Part shown: piece after piece, positions 8,132 to 17,076 of the stretch
Layout: each line of letters begins with the position of its first letter
Numbering within the stretch: the stretch's first letter is position 1
NCBI RefSeq assembly: GCF_902859875.1
Contig: NZ_CADIKF010000010.1
Location: 1 to 64,000 of the forward strand
Direction of reading: 5' to 3'
Length of the DNA stretch: 64,000 bases
DNA from: Paraburkholderia solisilvae
GTDB lineage: Bacteria > Pseudomonadota > Gammaproteobacteria > Burkholderiales > Burkholderiaceae
Program-made: the position numbers and the translations under genes
The notes under the pieces: model-generated
Databases searched by the model: none
Told to the model about the DNA's origin: nothing
What the model saw: only the letters and a program-made list of their open reading frames with translations

Positions 8132-9727
8132 TTACTTGCTGCTCGACGTCGCCGCCGATGCCGGCGCCGGCGCCGCTGCACCCGGGCCCGATGCGCCCGG
8201 CGTGACCGGCAGCGCCGGTTTCACCGCGACCGGCGCCGAAGCGGACTGCGCCGGCTTGTTCTGCGCGAGACGGCGTTCCATCACCGACTTCGATTCAGCC
8301 ACCGGCTTGCCTTCCATCTTGTTGAGCGCCTGCTGCAGCATGAAGTCGTCGTTCGAACCGAACTCGACCGGCTTGCGATCGCGATCCTTCTGGCGCTGCT
8401 CCGGCGTCTTCTTGTCGTTCTGCTCTTCGAGCAGACGCAGCTGGTCCATGCGCTCCTGTTCGCGCTGTTCCTGTTCCTTCTTCTCGTTCGGATCCTGCGT
8501 GTTCGCGAGGTGGTTCGAATAATCGACCTCACGCGTCACGAGCGCGTCGTCCGGATCGCCGTCCGCGTACTGATCGACCGCGATATCCGGGCGGATGCCC
8601 TTGTTCTGGATCGAACGGCCGCTCGGCGTGTAGTAGTACGCGGTGGTCAGGCGCAGCGCGGAGTCGGCGGTCATCGGACGCACCGTTTGCACCGAGCCCT
8701 TGCCGAACGTCGTCTTGCCGACGATCAGCGCGCGATGCTGATCCTGCAGTGCGCCGGCGACGATTTCCGACGCCGAGGCCGAGTAGGCGTTGGTCAGCAC
8801 GATCATCGGCACCGTCTTGAAGATCGGCGGCAGACTCTTCAGCGGGTCGCCATCGAACGACGACAGGCGGTAGTTATCGTACGTGTCGCGATAGATCTGC
8901 TTCGAATCCGGAATCTGGCCGTTGGTCGACACGACCACCGAATCCGGCGGCAGGAACGCGCCCGCGACGCCGACCGCGCTTTGCAGCAGACCGCCGCCGT
9001 TGTTGCGCAGATCCAGGATCAGGCCCTTCAGGTTCGGCTGCTGGCGCGCGATGTCCTGCAGTTTCGCGGCGAGGTCCGGCACCGTGCGTTCCTGGAAGCT
9101 CGTGATGCGCACGTACGCATAGCCCGGCGCGAGGATCTTCGACTTCACGCTCTGCACCTTGATGATCGCGCGCGTCACCGTGAGCGGGAAGGTGCGGTCG
9201 TCGGTCTTGCGGAAGATCGTCAGCGTGACCTTGGTGCCGGGATCGCCGCGCATCTGCTTGACGGCCTTGTCGAGCGTCATGCCGCGCACCGGCTTGTCGT
9301 TGATGCGGGTGATCAGGTCGCCCGGACGGATGCCGGCGCGGAACGCGGGCGTGTCTTCAATCGGCGAGATCACCTTGATGAGGCCGTCTTCCTGCGAGAT
9401 CTCGATGCCGAGACCCGCGAAGCGGCCCTTGGTCTGCTCCTGCAATTCTTCGTAATCGGTCTTGTCGAGATACGACGAGTGCGGGTCGAGGCTCGACACC
9501 ATGCCTTTGATCGCGGCGGTCAGCAGTTTCTTGTCGTCGACCGGTTCCACGTATTCGTGCTTGATCTGACCGAAGACTTCGGCGAAAAGCCGCAACTGGT
9601 CTAGCGGCAGCGGATTGGACGCGGGTACGGGAGTTTGCTGGGCCGAGGCGGAAAGTTGCAAAGTTGCAAAAACGCCGGTAGCAAGGCCCGCGGCGATCAG
9701 GCCGATAGTTTTCAGGTTCTTTCGCAT
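8132..9727 (-). CDS. ctpA: C-terminal processing protease, S41 family
   Basis: Periplasmic serine protease with a PDZ domain that trims C-termini of envelope proteins. The start at ATG 9727 gives a signal-type segment (MRKNLKTIGLIAAG...ASAQQ). A PDZ domain follows at about residues 85-170 (GLGIEISQEDG...FRAGIRPGD). The S41 catalytic core shows LRNNGGG, the serine in AYSASASE and the lysine in GKTTFGKGSVQT. The C-terminal third is a Gln/Glu/Arg-rich helical stretch ending in a Pro/Ala-rich tail. The length is 531 residues. Read in the minus direction it follows gpmA after a 407-base gap. Confidence 0.93.
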   Translation of the reverse strand: MRKNLKTIGLIAAGLATGVFATLQLSASAQQTPVPASNPLPLDQLRLFAEVFGQIKHEYVEPVDDKKLLTAAIKGMVSSLDPHSSYLDKTDYEELQEQTKGRFAGLGIEISQEDGLIKVISPIEDTPAFRAGIRPGDLITRINDKPVRGMTLDKAVKQMRGDPGTKVTLTIFRKTDDRTFPLTVTRAIIKVQSVKSKILAPGYAYVRITSFQERTVPDLAAKLQDIARQQPNLKGLILDLRNNGGGLLQSAVGVAGAFLPPDSVVVSTNGQIPDSKQIYRDTYDNYRLSSFDGDPLKSLPPIFKTVPMIVLTNAYSASASEIVAGALQDQHRALIVGKTTFGKGSVQTVRPMTADSALRLTTAYYYTPSGRSIQNKGIRPDIAVDQYADGDPDDALVTREVDYSNHLANTQDPNEKKEQEQREQERMDQLRLLEEQNDKKTPEQRQKDRDRKPVEFGSNDDFMLQQALNKMEGKPVAESKSVMERRLAQNKPAQSASAPVAVKPALPVTPGASGPGAAAPAPASAATSSSK

Positions 9728-10134
9728 AGAGTCTGTTGCGGTCGGAGGCGTGTGGCAGCGTGAAGGGTAACGACGGACAAGTATAACTTCTCGACGCCGG
9801 GACGGCCGTTTGGACGGATGACCGGGTTTCGACAAGATCAGGACAGCGAGGTTCTTGCGATCGTCGTGGCGGGTGGCGGGGCGCGTATGTGCGGTGACCG
9901 ACGCGCGGCGGCGGGTTGCGGCGATTCGTCAGCCGGCAGTCAGTCAGCCGGCAAGCCGGCGCCGATTGTGCCGGCTTGCCGGCCCGCCGGCCGGGCCGGA
10001 ACGCGATGCGGCGCGTCCCGGCGCGGGCGGCCCTTTACCGGTTCCGCGGGCGGCGGGCCGCCTGCGGCGATGCGCAAGCAGCGGTCCCGCGGCAGGCTGG
10101 CCTCAAACGCGACGCGCGGCCAGCCGGCGGTCGA
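9728..10134. other. Intergenic gap gpmA to ctpA with a perfect inverted repeat
   Basis: The gap is very GC-rich and holds no supported gene. It contains a perfect 14-base inverted repeat (9947-9960 gccggcaagccggc and 9970-9983) around a 9-nt spacer. There is no T-run on either side, so it is not a typical intrinsic terminator. A promoter for ctpA could lie between 9728 and 9850, but no convincing boxes are visible. Confidence 0.5.
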
Positions 10135-10881
10135 TCAGCCCGCCTTACCCTGTTTGGCGACCGCCGCCTGCGCTTTCGCGATCGCTTCCGGATCTCCCAG
10201 ATAGTAGTGTTTGAGCGGCTTGAGCGCTTCGTCGAGTTCGTAGACGAGCGGTACGCCATTCGGGATGTTCAGCCCGACGATGTCCGAGTCCGAGACGTTG
10301 TCCAGATACTTGACGAGGGCGCGGATCGAATTGCCGTGCGCGGCGATCAACACGTTGCGGCCCGATTTAACCGCCGGCGCGATCGATTCGTTCCAGATCG
10401 GCATCACGCGCGCGACCGTATCTTTCAGGCATTCGGTGAGCGGCAGTTCTTCGCGCCGCACTTTCGCATAGCGCGGGTCGTCGTACGACGTGCGCGGATC
10501 GTTCGACTCGAGCGCGGGCGGCGGCGTGTCATAGCTGCGGCGCCAGATCAGCACCTGTTCGTCGCCGTATTTCGCGGCCGTTTCGGCCTTGTTCAGGCCG
10601 GACAGCGCGCCGTAATGGCGCTCGTTGAGCCGCCACGAATGGACCACGGGCAGGTACATCAGGTCCATCTGGTCCTGCACGTGCCACAGCGTGCGGATCG
10701 CGCGCTTCAACACCGACGTGTACGCGATATCGAACGTGTAGCCGGATTCCTTCAGCAGGTCGCCCGCCTGCCTTGCCTCGCGAATGCCCTGTTCGGTCAG
10801 GTCGACGTCGACCCAGCCGGTGAAGCGGTTTTCCTTGTTCCACGTCGATTCGCCGTGGCGGATGAGAACGAGTTTGTGCAT
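10135..10881 (-). CDS. gpmA: 2,3-bisphosphoglycerate-dependent phosphoglycerate mutase
   Basis: Glycolytic and gluconeogenic interconversion of 3- and 2-phosphoglycerate. The catalytic histidine is in [10 protein letters not shown] at the N-terminus, and the second active-site histidine is in the [14 protein letters not shown] segment. [15 protein letters not shown] and [14 protein letters not shown] are clear dPGM motifs. The 248 residues equal the family's usual length. It is transcribed away from the rhodanese gene; the shared 150-base region between them contains a TATAAT hexamer at 10970-10975. Confidence 0.97.
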   Translation of the reverse strand: MHKLVLIRHGESTWNKENRFTGWVDVDLTEQGIREARQAGDLLKESGYTFDIAYTSVLKRAIRTLWHVQDQMDLMYLPVVHSWRLNERHYGALSGLNKAETAAKYGDEQVLIWRRSYDTPPPALESNDPRTSYDDPRYAKVRREELPLTECLKDTVARVMPIWNESIAPAVKSGRNVLIAAHGNSIRALVKYLDNVSDSDIVGLNIPNGVPLVYELDEALKPLKHYYLGDPEAIAKAQAAVAKQGKAG

Positions 10882-11031
10882 GGTCTTGCCGGTCGGTAGT
10901 AAGGAAGCGGTAACGCGAGGCGCGAGCCGCCTCGTTTCGGGCGGTCGCCATCGGGACTGGCGGTTATTTTATAATGGTCGGATTGCCCTTTTTTATTTCT
11001 CACTGTTTCTTACTTTTCCGGCGGATCATCC

Positions 11032-11457
11032 GTGACGTTTTTCACCGATTACTCGAACCTTGTCCTGATCGCGGCTGCCCTCATCTCTGGAGCGTTGCTC
11101 CTGTGGCCGGTGATCGCCCGGCGCGGCCGCGGCGGCTTGTCCGCAGCGGAGGCGACGCAGCTGATCAACCGGCGCAACGCCGTGGTGATCGATCTGCGCC
11201 CCGCCGCGGAGTTCGCGGCAGGCCATCTGCCGTCGGCGCGTCACGTGGAGCTCGCGGAACTGCAGGCGAAGGTGGGGCAGCTTGTGAAAAACAAGAGCAA
11301 CCCGGTGCTGCTGGTCTGCCAGACCGGCCAGCATTCGAACAAGGCAGCACGTATCGTGCGTGACGCGGGCCATGCCGAGGTCCATGTGCTCGAAGGCGGT
11401 GTCAACGCCTGGAAGCAAGCCGGTATGCCGGTCGTCAAACAAGGAGCGGTAAAGTGA
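11032..11457 (+). CDS. Membrane-anchored rhodanese-like protein
   Basis: 141 residues. The N-terminal hydrophobic segment (about residues 9-28) anchors the protein. A single rhodanese domain follows at about residues 38-135, with the cysteine of LVCQTGQHS at the catalytic position. It resembles E. coli YibN, which likewise lies upstream of grxC, secB and gpsA. The start is GTG. The stop overlaps the grxC start by four bases (GTGA), so the genes are translationally coupled. The sulfur acceptor is unknown. A TATAAT hexamer 57 bases upstream could be the -10 box. Confidence 0.9.
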   Translation: MTFFTDYSNLVLIAAALISGALLLWPVIARRGRGGLSAAEATQLINRRNAVVIDLRPAAEFAAGHLPSARHVELAELQAKVGQLVKNKSNPVLLVCQTGQHSNKAARIVRDAGHAEVHVLEGGVNAWKQAGMPVVKQGAVK

Positions 11458-11714
11458 ACAAAGTGATCATGTACAGCACGCAAGTGTGCCCGTATTGCCA
11501 GATGGCCGAGCGTCTGTTGAAGCAGCGCGGCGTCGAACATGTCGAGAAAGTGCTGATCGACAAGGACCCGACCCGTCGCGAAGAAATGATGACGCGCACC
11601 GGCCGTCGCACGGTGCCGCAGGTGTTTATCGGCGAAACGCATGTCGGCGGCTACGACGATCTGTCCGCGCTCGATCGCGCGGGTGGTCTGTCGCCGCTGC
11701 TCGAGGCCGCCTGA
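11454..11714 (+). CDS. grxC: Glutaredoxin 3
   Basis: Glutathione-dependent dithiol oxidoreductase of the cytosol, 86 residues. The redox site is CPYC at residues 12-15. TVPQVFIGETHVGGYDDL carries the cis-proline and the glutathione-binding GG motif. The GTG start lies within the 4-base overlap with the rhodanese gene. The order yibN-like, grxC, secB, gpsA is conserved in many proteobacteria. Confidence 0.96.
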   Translation: MNKVIMYSTQVCPYCQMAERLLKQRGVEHVEKVLIDKDPTRREEMMTRTGRRTVPQVFIGETHVGGYDDLSALDRAGGLSPLLEAA

Positions 11715-12041
11715 GCTCCGCCGGTTCGCGACGCCGGTTGCGCCGCGCGCGATGCGCCTGCGGTGCGACCGGACAGTGCGACCGGACCTCGGCCCGACCG
11801 TGGGGCCCGGCAAGCCGTTTTGCCGATGAGCGGCCGCAGCGGGTCTTGCCGTAGTTTGCTGCGCCTTCTGTCTTGAACAATCATTGAGCGATCCGGCGGC
11901 GCGGCGCCGATTGAATGGCGCCGTTGCCCGTTCAGCGTCCACGCCGACGCGCCGTTTCGCGGGCGCACACCCCAAACTAATGTCTATAATCCGGCGGGCC
12001 GCCAAGGGCCGCCGCAACGTACCTCGAGGGAGTACCGAACC
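11715..12041. other. Intergenic gap grxC to secB
   Basis: The 327 bases contain no supported gene. Two direct copies of gtgcgaccggac occur near 11762-11790. A TATAAT hexamer at 11986-11991, about 50 bases before secB, is a likely -10 box, but the -35 region is weak. A GGGAG ribosome site precedes secB. Confidence 0.45.
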
Positions 12042-12512
12042 ATGTCCGACGAAAATAACCAGCCGTTCTTCAACATCCAGCGCATCTATCTGAAGGACAT
12101 GTCGCTCGAGCAGCCGAATTCACCGGCTATCTTTCTCGAGCAGGAGATGCCGTCGGTCGAGGTCGAAGTCGACGTGAAGGCCGAGCGGCTCGCCGATACG
12201 GTGTTCGAGATTCTCGTCACCGGCACGGTCACCGCGAAGGTGAACGACAAGGTTGCGTTTCTGATCGAAGCGAAACAGGCTGGCATTTTCGATATCCGCA
12301 ATATCCCGGCTGAGCAGATCGATCCACTCGTCGGCATCGCGTGTCCGACCATTCTGTTCCCGTACCTGCGCTCGAATATCGCTGACGCGATCACCCGCGC
12401 TGGCTTTCCGCCGATCCACCTCGCGGAAATCAACTTCCAGGCGCTCTACGAGCAGCGTCTCGCGCAGCTCGCGTCGCAGAACGGCGGCGCGCAAAGCGGC
12501 GCCACCCACTAA
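12042..12512 (+). CDS. secB: Protein-export chaperone SecB
   Basis: Cytosolic tetrameric chaperone that holds preproteins unfolded and delivers them to SecA. The 156 residues begin with a short acidic stretch, then [15 protein letters not shown] and PSVEVEVDV, both typical. The motif [28 protein letters not shown] is interrupted here only for brevity and covers about residues 105-132; its hydrophobic groove residues are well conserved in the family. It lies 24 bases before gpsA, so both are probably on one transcript. Confidence 0.97.
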   Translation: MSDENNQPFFNIQRIYLKDMSLEQPNSPAIFLEQEMPSVEVEVDVKAERLADTVFEILVTGTVTAKVNDKVAFLIEAKQAGIFDIRNIPAEQIDPLVGIACPTILFPYLRSNIADAITRAGFPPIHLAEINFQALYEQRLAQLASQNGGAQSGATH

Positions 12513-12536
12513 CGCAGCACGCACACGGTGCCGGTC

Positions 12537-13535
12537 ATGAAGGTCGCGGTTCTTGGCGCCGGCGCATGGGGCACCGCGCTCGCCGGCCATCTGGCCACGC
12601 GGCACGATACCGTGCTGTGGGCGCGCGATAGCGCGCTGGTGGCCGGGCTTGCGTCGACGCATGAAAACGCCCGCTATCTGGCGGGCGTTGTTTTGCCGGC
12701 GTCGCTGCGCTATGAAGCCGATCTCACCGCCGCGCTCGATCACGCGCTGGCCGACGACGCGCTGTGCGTCGTGGCCGCGCCGGTCGCGGGTTTGCGCCCG
12801 CTCTTTCGTGCGATGCACGATGCGCGCCGTGTGCCCGCGCATGTCGTGTGGCTGTGCAAGGGCTTCGAGGCGGACACGCAATTGCTGCCGCATCAGGTGG
12901 TCGCGCAGGAACTGGCTGGGCATCCGAGCAATGGTGTGCTGTCAGGGCCGAGTTTTGCGCGCGAGGTCGGGCAGAACCTGCCGGTTGCGCTGACCGTCGC
13001 GAGCGCGTCGGCCGCGTGCCGCGAACGCACGCTGGCCGCGTTTCACCACGGCGCGATGCGCATCTATACCGGCGACGATGTGGTCGGCGTCGAAGTGGGC
13101 GGCGCGGTGAAAAACGTGCTGGCGATCGCCACCGGAATCGGCGACGGTTTGGGACTCGGGCTCAACGCGCGCGCCGCGCTGATTACCCGCGGACTCGCTG
13201 AAATGACGCGCCTTGGCGTGACGCTCGGCGGCCGCGCGGAGACATTCACCGGCCTCACCGGCCTCGGCGATCTGATTCTCACGGCCACCGGCGATCTATC
13301 GCGCAACCGCACGGTCGGCATGCAGCTCGCGGCGGGCCGCTCGCTCGCCGATATTCTCGGCGCGCTCGGTCACGTCGCGGAAGGTGTGCGCTGCGCGCAG
13401 GCGGTGCTGTCGATCGCGCGTGCTCATGCGATCGACATGCCGATTACGCAGGCGGTCTGTGCGGTGCTGTTCGACGGCGTTGCGCCGCGCGACGCGGTCA
13501 ATGCTCTGCTGCGCCGCGACGCGAAAGCGGAGTAG
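12537..13535 (+). CDS. gpsA: Glycerol-3-phosphate dehydrogenase (NAD(P)+)
   Basis: Reduces dihydroxyacetone phosphate to sn-glycerol 3-phosphate for phospholipid synthesis. The Rossmann loop [10 protein letters not shown] is immediately N-terminal. The catalytic lysine region [16 protein letters not shown] and [14 protein letters not shown] are present, as are the substrate-binding RNRTVG residues. The start ATG at 12537 gives MKVAVLGAG, the usual N-terminus; an in-frame GTG at 12528 would add three residues. The protein is 332 residues. An octamer repeat array begins 38 bases after the stop. Confidence 0.96.
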   Translation: MKVAVLGAGAWGTALAGHLATRHDTVLWARDSALVAGLASTHENARYLAGVVLPASLRYEADLTAALDHALADDALCVVAAPVAGLRPLFRAMHDARRVPAHVVWLCKGFEADTQLLPHQVVAQELAGHPSNGVLSGPSFAREVGQNLPVALTVASASAACRERTLAAFHHGAMRIYTGDDVVGVEVGGAVKNVLAIATGIGDGLGLGLNARAALITRGLAEMTRLGVTLGGRAETFTGLTGLGDLILTATGDLSRNRTVGMQLAAGRSLADILGALGHVAEGVRCAQAVLSIARAHAIDMPITQAVCAVLFDGVAPRDAVNALLRRDAKAE

Positions 13536-13573
13536 CGGCGCGGGACGCGCGTCTGGCGCGTCCGCACACCAAG

Positions 13574-13661
13574 CGCACCAGCGCACCAGCGCACCAGCGC
13601 ACCAGCACATCAGCACATCAGCACATCAGCACATCAGCACATCAGCACATCAGCACATCAG
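13574..13661. repeat. 8-bp tandem repeat array A (11 units)
   Basis: Four copies of cgcaccag are followed directly by seven copies of cacatcag, in perfect register. The two unit types differ at two positions. The array lies between gpsA and the macrodomain gene. A shorter 9-bp array follows. Two related 8-bp arrays occur at 27.8 kb and 40.1 kb. Confidence 0.97.
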
Positions 13662-13779
13662 CGTGCGCGCAAACGGCCCGCCCCAAGTCGCGTTGAACGC
13701 CCCGCAGCCGCGCCTGTCCACCACCTTATTGGCGCAAAACCAGCGCAAACCGGCGCAGATCAACGCAAAGCAGCGCTGC

Positions 13780-13815
13780 CAGAACCGCCAGAACCGCCAG
13801 AACCGCCAGAACCGC
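13780..13815. repeat. 9-bp tandem repeat (4 units)
   Basis: Four perfect copies of cagaaccgc lie 11 bases before the ATG of the macrodomain gene. They occupy the place where a ribosome site would be expected; cagagg follows directly and may serve that role. Confidence 0.9.
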
Positions 13816-13825
13816 AGAGGCTCCC

Positions 13826-14398
13826 ATGCTCACTATCGGTTATTGCACGCTCGAAGCGCGAGTCGTCGATATCACGACGCTCGACGTCGATGCGATCGTC
13901 AACGCGGCGAATACCTCGTTGCTGGGCGGGGGCGGCGTGGACGGCGCGATTCATCGCGCAGCGGGTCGCGAGCTATTGCGCGAATGCGAGACGCTCGGCG
14001 GTTGCGCGACCGGCGACGCGAAAATCACCCGCGGCTACCGGCTGCCCGCGAAACACGTGATTCATGCAGTTGGCCCCGTCTGGCACGGTGGCGCGCGCGG
14101 CGAAGCCGAATTATTGGCGTCGTGCTACCGGCGCTCGCTTGAACTCGCACAACAGACCCGTCTGAAGCGGATGGCGTTTCCCGCGATCAGCTGCGGGGTA
14201 TACCGCTATCCGCCGGACGACGCCGTGCACATCGCCGTCGACACGGTAATCGACACACTGCCGCATGCGCGCGACATCGAGCGTGTGATTTTCGCCTGCT
14301 TCGACGACGCGATGTTTCACCGCTATCAGGCGGTACTTTCCGCGCGCTCCGCACGCTCAATGCGGCGCGATCAGGCGCCGCCTTCGAAGCCGGCCTGA
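13826..14398 (+). CDS. Macrodomain protein, probable O-acetyl-ADP-ribose deacetylase
   Basis: Stand-alone MacroD/YmdB-type macrodomain of about 190 residues that hydrolyses O-acetyl-ADP-ribose or removes ADP-ribose from proteins. The ADP-ribose-binding motifs are [23 protein letters not shown] near residues 20-43 (shown by its key residues: the NAAN asparagines and the [10 protein letters not shown] loop) and [12 protein letters not shown] near residue 115. The last 20 residues are basic and probably not part of the fold. Its 3' end overlaps the convergent trmL gene by 28 bases. No partner such as a sirtuin or ADP-ribosyltransferase is adjacent, so the substrate is not shown. Confidence 0.92.
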   Translation: MLTIGYCTLEARVVDITTLDVDAIVNAANTSLLGGGGVDGAIHRAAGRELLRECETLGGCATGDAKITRGYRLPAKHVIHAVGPVWHGGARGEAELLASCYRRSLELAQQTRLKRMAFPAISCGVYRYPPDDAVHIAVDTVIDTLPHARDIERVIFACFDDAMFHRYQAVLSARSARSMRRDQAPPSKPA

Positions 14399-14841
14399 CG
14401 CCACGCTTCGAACACCACCACCGCAACCGTATTCGACAGATTCAGACTGCGATTGCCGGGACGCATCGGCAAGCGCACGCGCTGCGGCGCGTCGAAGCGG
14501 CTCAGCACCGCGTCGGGCAGGCCGCGTGTTTCCGCGCCGAACACAAACCAGTCGCCGGGCAAAAACGCGTGCGAGTGAAACGGGCTGGAGCCGCGCGTGG
14601 TGAACGCGAACATCCGCGTCAGGTCGGGCGTCTCGGCGGCAATCAGCGCATCCCAGTCGCGATGCACGCTCATCTGCGCGTACTCGTGATAGTCGAGCCC
14701 GGCGCGGCGCATTCTTGCATCGTCGAGCGGAAAGCCAAGCGGCTCGATCAGATGCAGCCGGGCGCCGGTGTTCGCGCACAGGCGAATCACGTTGCCGGTA
14801 TTCGGCGGAATTTCCGGTTCGACGAGAACGACGTTGAACAT
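14371..14841 (-). CDS. trmL: tRNA (cytidine/uridine-34-2'-O)-methyltransferase
   Basis: SPOUT-class methyltransferase that 2'-O-methylates the wobble base of tRNA-Leu isoacceptors. The start at ATG 14841 gives [17 protein letters not shown], the diagnostic N-terminus. The C-terminal trefoil-knot motifs are [11 protein letters not shown] and [15 protein letters not shown], which bind S-adenosylmethionine. The 156 residues match the family. The comF-like gene ends 20 bases upstream on the same strand. Confidence 0.96.
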   Translation of the reverse strand: MFNVVLVEPEIPPNTGNVIRLCANTGARLHLIEPLGFPLDDARMRRAGLDYHEYAQMSVHRDWDALIAAETPDLTRMFAFTTRGSSPFHSHAFLPGDWFVFGAETRGLPDAVLSRFDAPQRVRLPMRPGNRSLNLSNTVAVVVFEAWRQAGFEGGA

Positions 14842-14861
14842 GGTCAGCGAATCATCAGGGG

Positions 14862-15719
14862 CTAATGTTTCGGTGTACGCAGCACGACGAAATTCGTCAC
14901 GCGGCGCGCGCCGGCTGCTTTCAGCATACGGGCCAACGCTTCGAGCGTTGCGCCGGTCGTCATCACATCGTCGACGAGCGCGACGTGCAGGCCGTCCACG
15001 GGTTTCGTCAGCGCAAACGCACGGCCCACGTTCTGCCGGCGCGCGTTCAGATCGAGCGTCGACTGCGGCGCGGTATCGACGACGCGGCGAATCAGCGTCG
15101 CGTCGGCCGGTACGCGCAACGCTCTGGCGAAGGGCCGCGCGATCTCCCATGCCTGGTTGTAGCCGCGTTCGACCAGCCGCTTGCGCGCAAGCGGCACCGG
15201 CACGACGAGGTCCGGCCGATGTGCCGGGTCGAGCGCATCGTCTGCGAGCGCGGCCAGGCGCGCCGCGAACTCGCGCGCCAGCATCAGGCGCGCGCGAAAC
15301 TTCAGGCCGAGCGCCAGTGCGTCGAGCGGCGCGCGATAGTCGGCGAGTGCGAAGGTCGCATCGAACGGCGGCGGCTCGGTCCGGCAGCCCGCGCATCGAT
15401 AGCGCGCGGCGCCGCTGCGCCGCGATGCGCCGGCAAGCGCAAACGCGCAGACCGTGCAGCGCAGCCGTGCTTCGTTCCAGTACGCCGCGTCACAGCCGTC
15501 GCACAACGCGTTATGCGACATATTGCCGCATAACGCGCACAGATTGGGCAAGACGCGCTGAAGCAGCCTCGGCCAGACTCTGTTCGAACTGCGCGCGATG
15601 TCCGGCAGCGATGACAAAAACGATCGTGAAAGCGGATGCACGTCGGCGATCGACCTTGCACCACGCAAGGTCCGACGAATGATGGCTGGCAACAGCCGCG
15701 AAAAAGGCCTGATCTGCAT
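14862..15719 (-). CDS. ComF-family phosphoribosyltransferase-like protein
   Basis: The N-terminal part has a double-zinc-finger arrangement (CALCGN, CDGC, CTVC, CAGC at roughly residues 60-115). The C-terminal half is a type I phosphoribosyltransferase-like domain with the PRPP loop ALVDDVMTTGAT near residue 245 and the PVPLARKRLVERGYNQ segment. Homologues in competent bacteria assist DNA uptake (ComF); in other bacteria (GntX) the role is poorly defined. The start is uncertain: ATG 15719 is used here (285 residues), while a GTG at 15782 would add 21 residues and overlap the region facing the divergent methyltransferase gene. Confidence 0.87.
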   Translation of the reverse strand: MQIRPFSRLLPAIIRRTLRGARSIADVHPLSRSFLSSLPDIARSSNRVWPRLLQRVLPNLCALCGNMSHNALCDGCDAAYWNEARLRCTVCAFALAGASRRSGAARYRCAGCRTEPPPFDATFALADYRAPLDALALGLKFRARLMLAREFAARLAALADDALDPAHRPDLVVPVPLARKRLVERGYNQAWEIARPFARALRVPADATLIRRVVDTAPQSTLDLNARRQNVGRAFALTKPVDGLHVALVDDVMTTGATLEALARMLKAAGARRVTNFVVLRTPKH

Positions 15720-15802
15720 AGGTGGCCGCCTGCGCAAGCCGCTGGCGCTGAACGGAAGGGAGCGAGCGAGTATACTTCGCACTCTTCGTCAGTACGACTC
15801 CC

Positions 15803-16768
15803 ATGCCCCCGTCTTCCAGCCAATCCAGCCGTCCGGCCTATGATTCGCGACGCCTGAGGCGGATTTTCGATCGCCGCGCCGCGACCTTCGGCGAAGTCGC
15901 GTTCCTGCCGCGCGAAATCGCGCAGCGCATGCGCGAACGGCTCGATTACATCAAGGTAACACCCGCGCACGTGCTCGATGCGGGCTGCGGCGCCGGCGAC
16001 GACCTGCCGGTGCTGCGCCAGCGTTTTCCGGAGGCGCCGGTATTCGGCGCGGACCTGTCGTGGCAGATGCTCGCGCGAGCGCTGCATCACGATGTCGGCG
16101 ACACGAGCTGGCGCCGCTTTCTGCCGGCCGCGCTCGGCAAGGCGCTCGGTGCGCGCGGCCCGCGCTTCGCGCAGGCGGACTTCGCGGCGCTGCCGTTCGC
16201 CGCCGGCGCGTTCGATCTCATCTGGTCAAATCTCGCGCTGCATTGGCATGCGCGTCCCGATCTGGTCTTTCCCGAATGGCAGCGCGTGCTGAAAGTCGGC
16301 GGCCTCCTGATGTTCAGCGCGCTCGGCCCGGACACGATGAAGGAACTGCGCGGCGCATACGCGCAGGTCGAAGCCGCGCACGGCAGCCCGTCGCGCGCTC
16401 ACGTGATCGACTTCGTGGATATGCACGATCTCGGCGATATGCTGGTCGCAAGCGGCTTCGAGATTCCGGTGATGGACCAGGAGACGCTGACCATTACCTA
16501 CAAATCGCCGCAATCGCTATTGGCGGACGTGCGCCGCTGGGGCGCTTATCCGTTCGAGCGGACGGCCGCTGCGGGGGCGCCGGCGCGCCGCCTGTACCAT
16601 GCACTGCTGGCCGCGCTCGAAGCGCGGCGCCGCGAGGACGGCACGATCGCGCTGACCTTCGAAGTGATCTACGGTCATGCATGGAAGGCCGTGCCGCGGA
16701 CCACGGCGGAGGGGCACGGCATCGTGCGTATCGAAGACATCGGGCGCGGTCCGTCGAAGAACCGATGA
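15803..16768 (+). CDS. SAM-dependent methyltransferase, BioC-like
   Basis: Class I methyltransferase of 321 residues. The SAM motif HVLDAGCGAGDDLPVL is at about residues 55-70, the acidic VFGADLS follows, and FDLIWSNLALHWH is the post-motif typical of BioC, malonyl-ACP O-methyltransferase of biotin synthesis. The C-terminal half (FSALGPDTMKELR, FVDMHDLGDMLVASGF) also matches the BioC family. No bioA, bioF or bioD gene lies nearby, so a role in biotin synthesis rests on sequence alone. It is divergent from the comF-like gene with about 80 bases between them. Confidence 0.85.
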   Translation: MPPSSSQSSRPAYDSRRLRRIFDRRAATFGEVAFLPREIAQRMRERLDYIKVTPAHVLDAGCGAGDDLPVLRQRFPEAPVFGADLSWQMLARALHHDVGDTSWRRFLPAALGKALGARGPRFAQADFAALPFAAGAFDLIWSNLALHWHARPDLVFPEWQRVLKVGGLLMFSALGPDTMKELRGAYAQVEAAHGSPSRAHVIDFVDMHDLGDMLVASGFEIPVMDQETLTITYKSPQSLLADVRRWGAYPFERTAAAGAPARRLYHALLAALEARRREDGTIALTFEVIYGHAWKAVPRTTAEGHGIVRIEDIGRGPSKNR

Positions 16769-17076
16769 CTGAAATAACGCTAAAGGCACAACAGCCCCTG
16801 TCCGTTAAGTCGGGTGTTATGCCTGGAATCAGCCCGGTAAAAACACCGGTGCGCGCTGCGGCAAAACGGCGCAGAGGCTTGTCGCATATGGCTTGCGGGC
16901 CGATAGACGCTTGCTTGTGGATGCCATAGAACGCGCCTATAATGCGTCAGTTTGTCGCCCGGGGGTCCCCACATCAGGGCGGCAGGCGCAACGCGGAGCA
17001 GGCGGTCAGTGGCGGGCGAATGACGCAGCGGGGCGGTCGCAAGCATGCGGCGGCCTGCAGTACGCGGGAGGCGGCG
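16769..17076. other. Intergenic gap before the cytochrome oxidase locus
   Basis: The 308 bases separate the methyltransferase from the DUF2244 gene. They hold a small inverted repeat (ccggt / accgg, near 16839-16856) and a good sigma-70 promoter at 16915-16943. No gene is supported. Confidence 0.6.
16915..16943 (+). promoter_or_regulatory. Probable sigma-70 promoter for DUF2244/cox
   Basis: TTGTGG (16915-16920), a 17-base spacer and a perfect TATAAT (16938-16943). The expected transcript start is about 130 bases before the DUF2244 start, leaving a long untranslated leader. It is the best promoter visible upstream of the aa3 oxidase genes. Confidence 0.7.

Noticed and set aside
7520..9604. 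A 694-codon open frame on the + strand, antisense to the moeB-like gene and ctpA
   Set aside because: It has Arg/His/Ala-rich composition without any domain, and spans two genes with clear families on the other strand. It is a by-product of high GC at third positions.
9947..9983. Intrinsic terminator of gpmA
   Set aside because: The stem is perfect but lies about 150 bases from the gpmA stop and has no T-run on either strand.
13574..13661. Possible CRISPR array
   Set aside because: Units are 8 bases with no spacers, and no cas gene is present. It is a simple tandem repeat; the same applies to the arrays at 27.8 and 40.1 kb.
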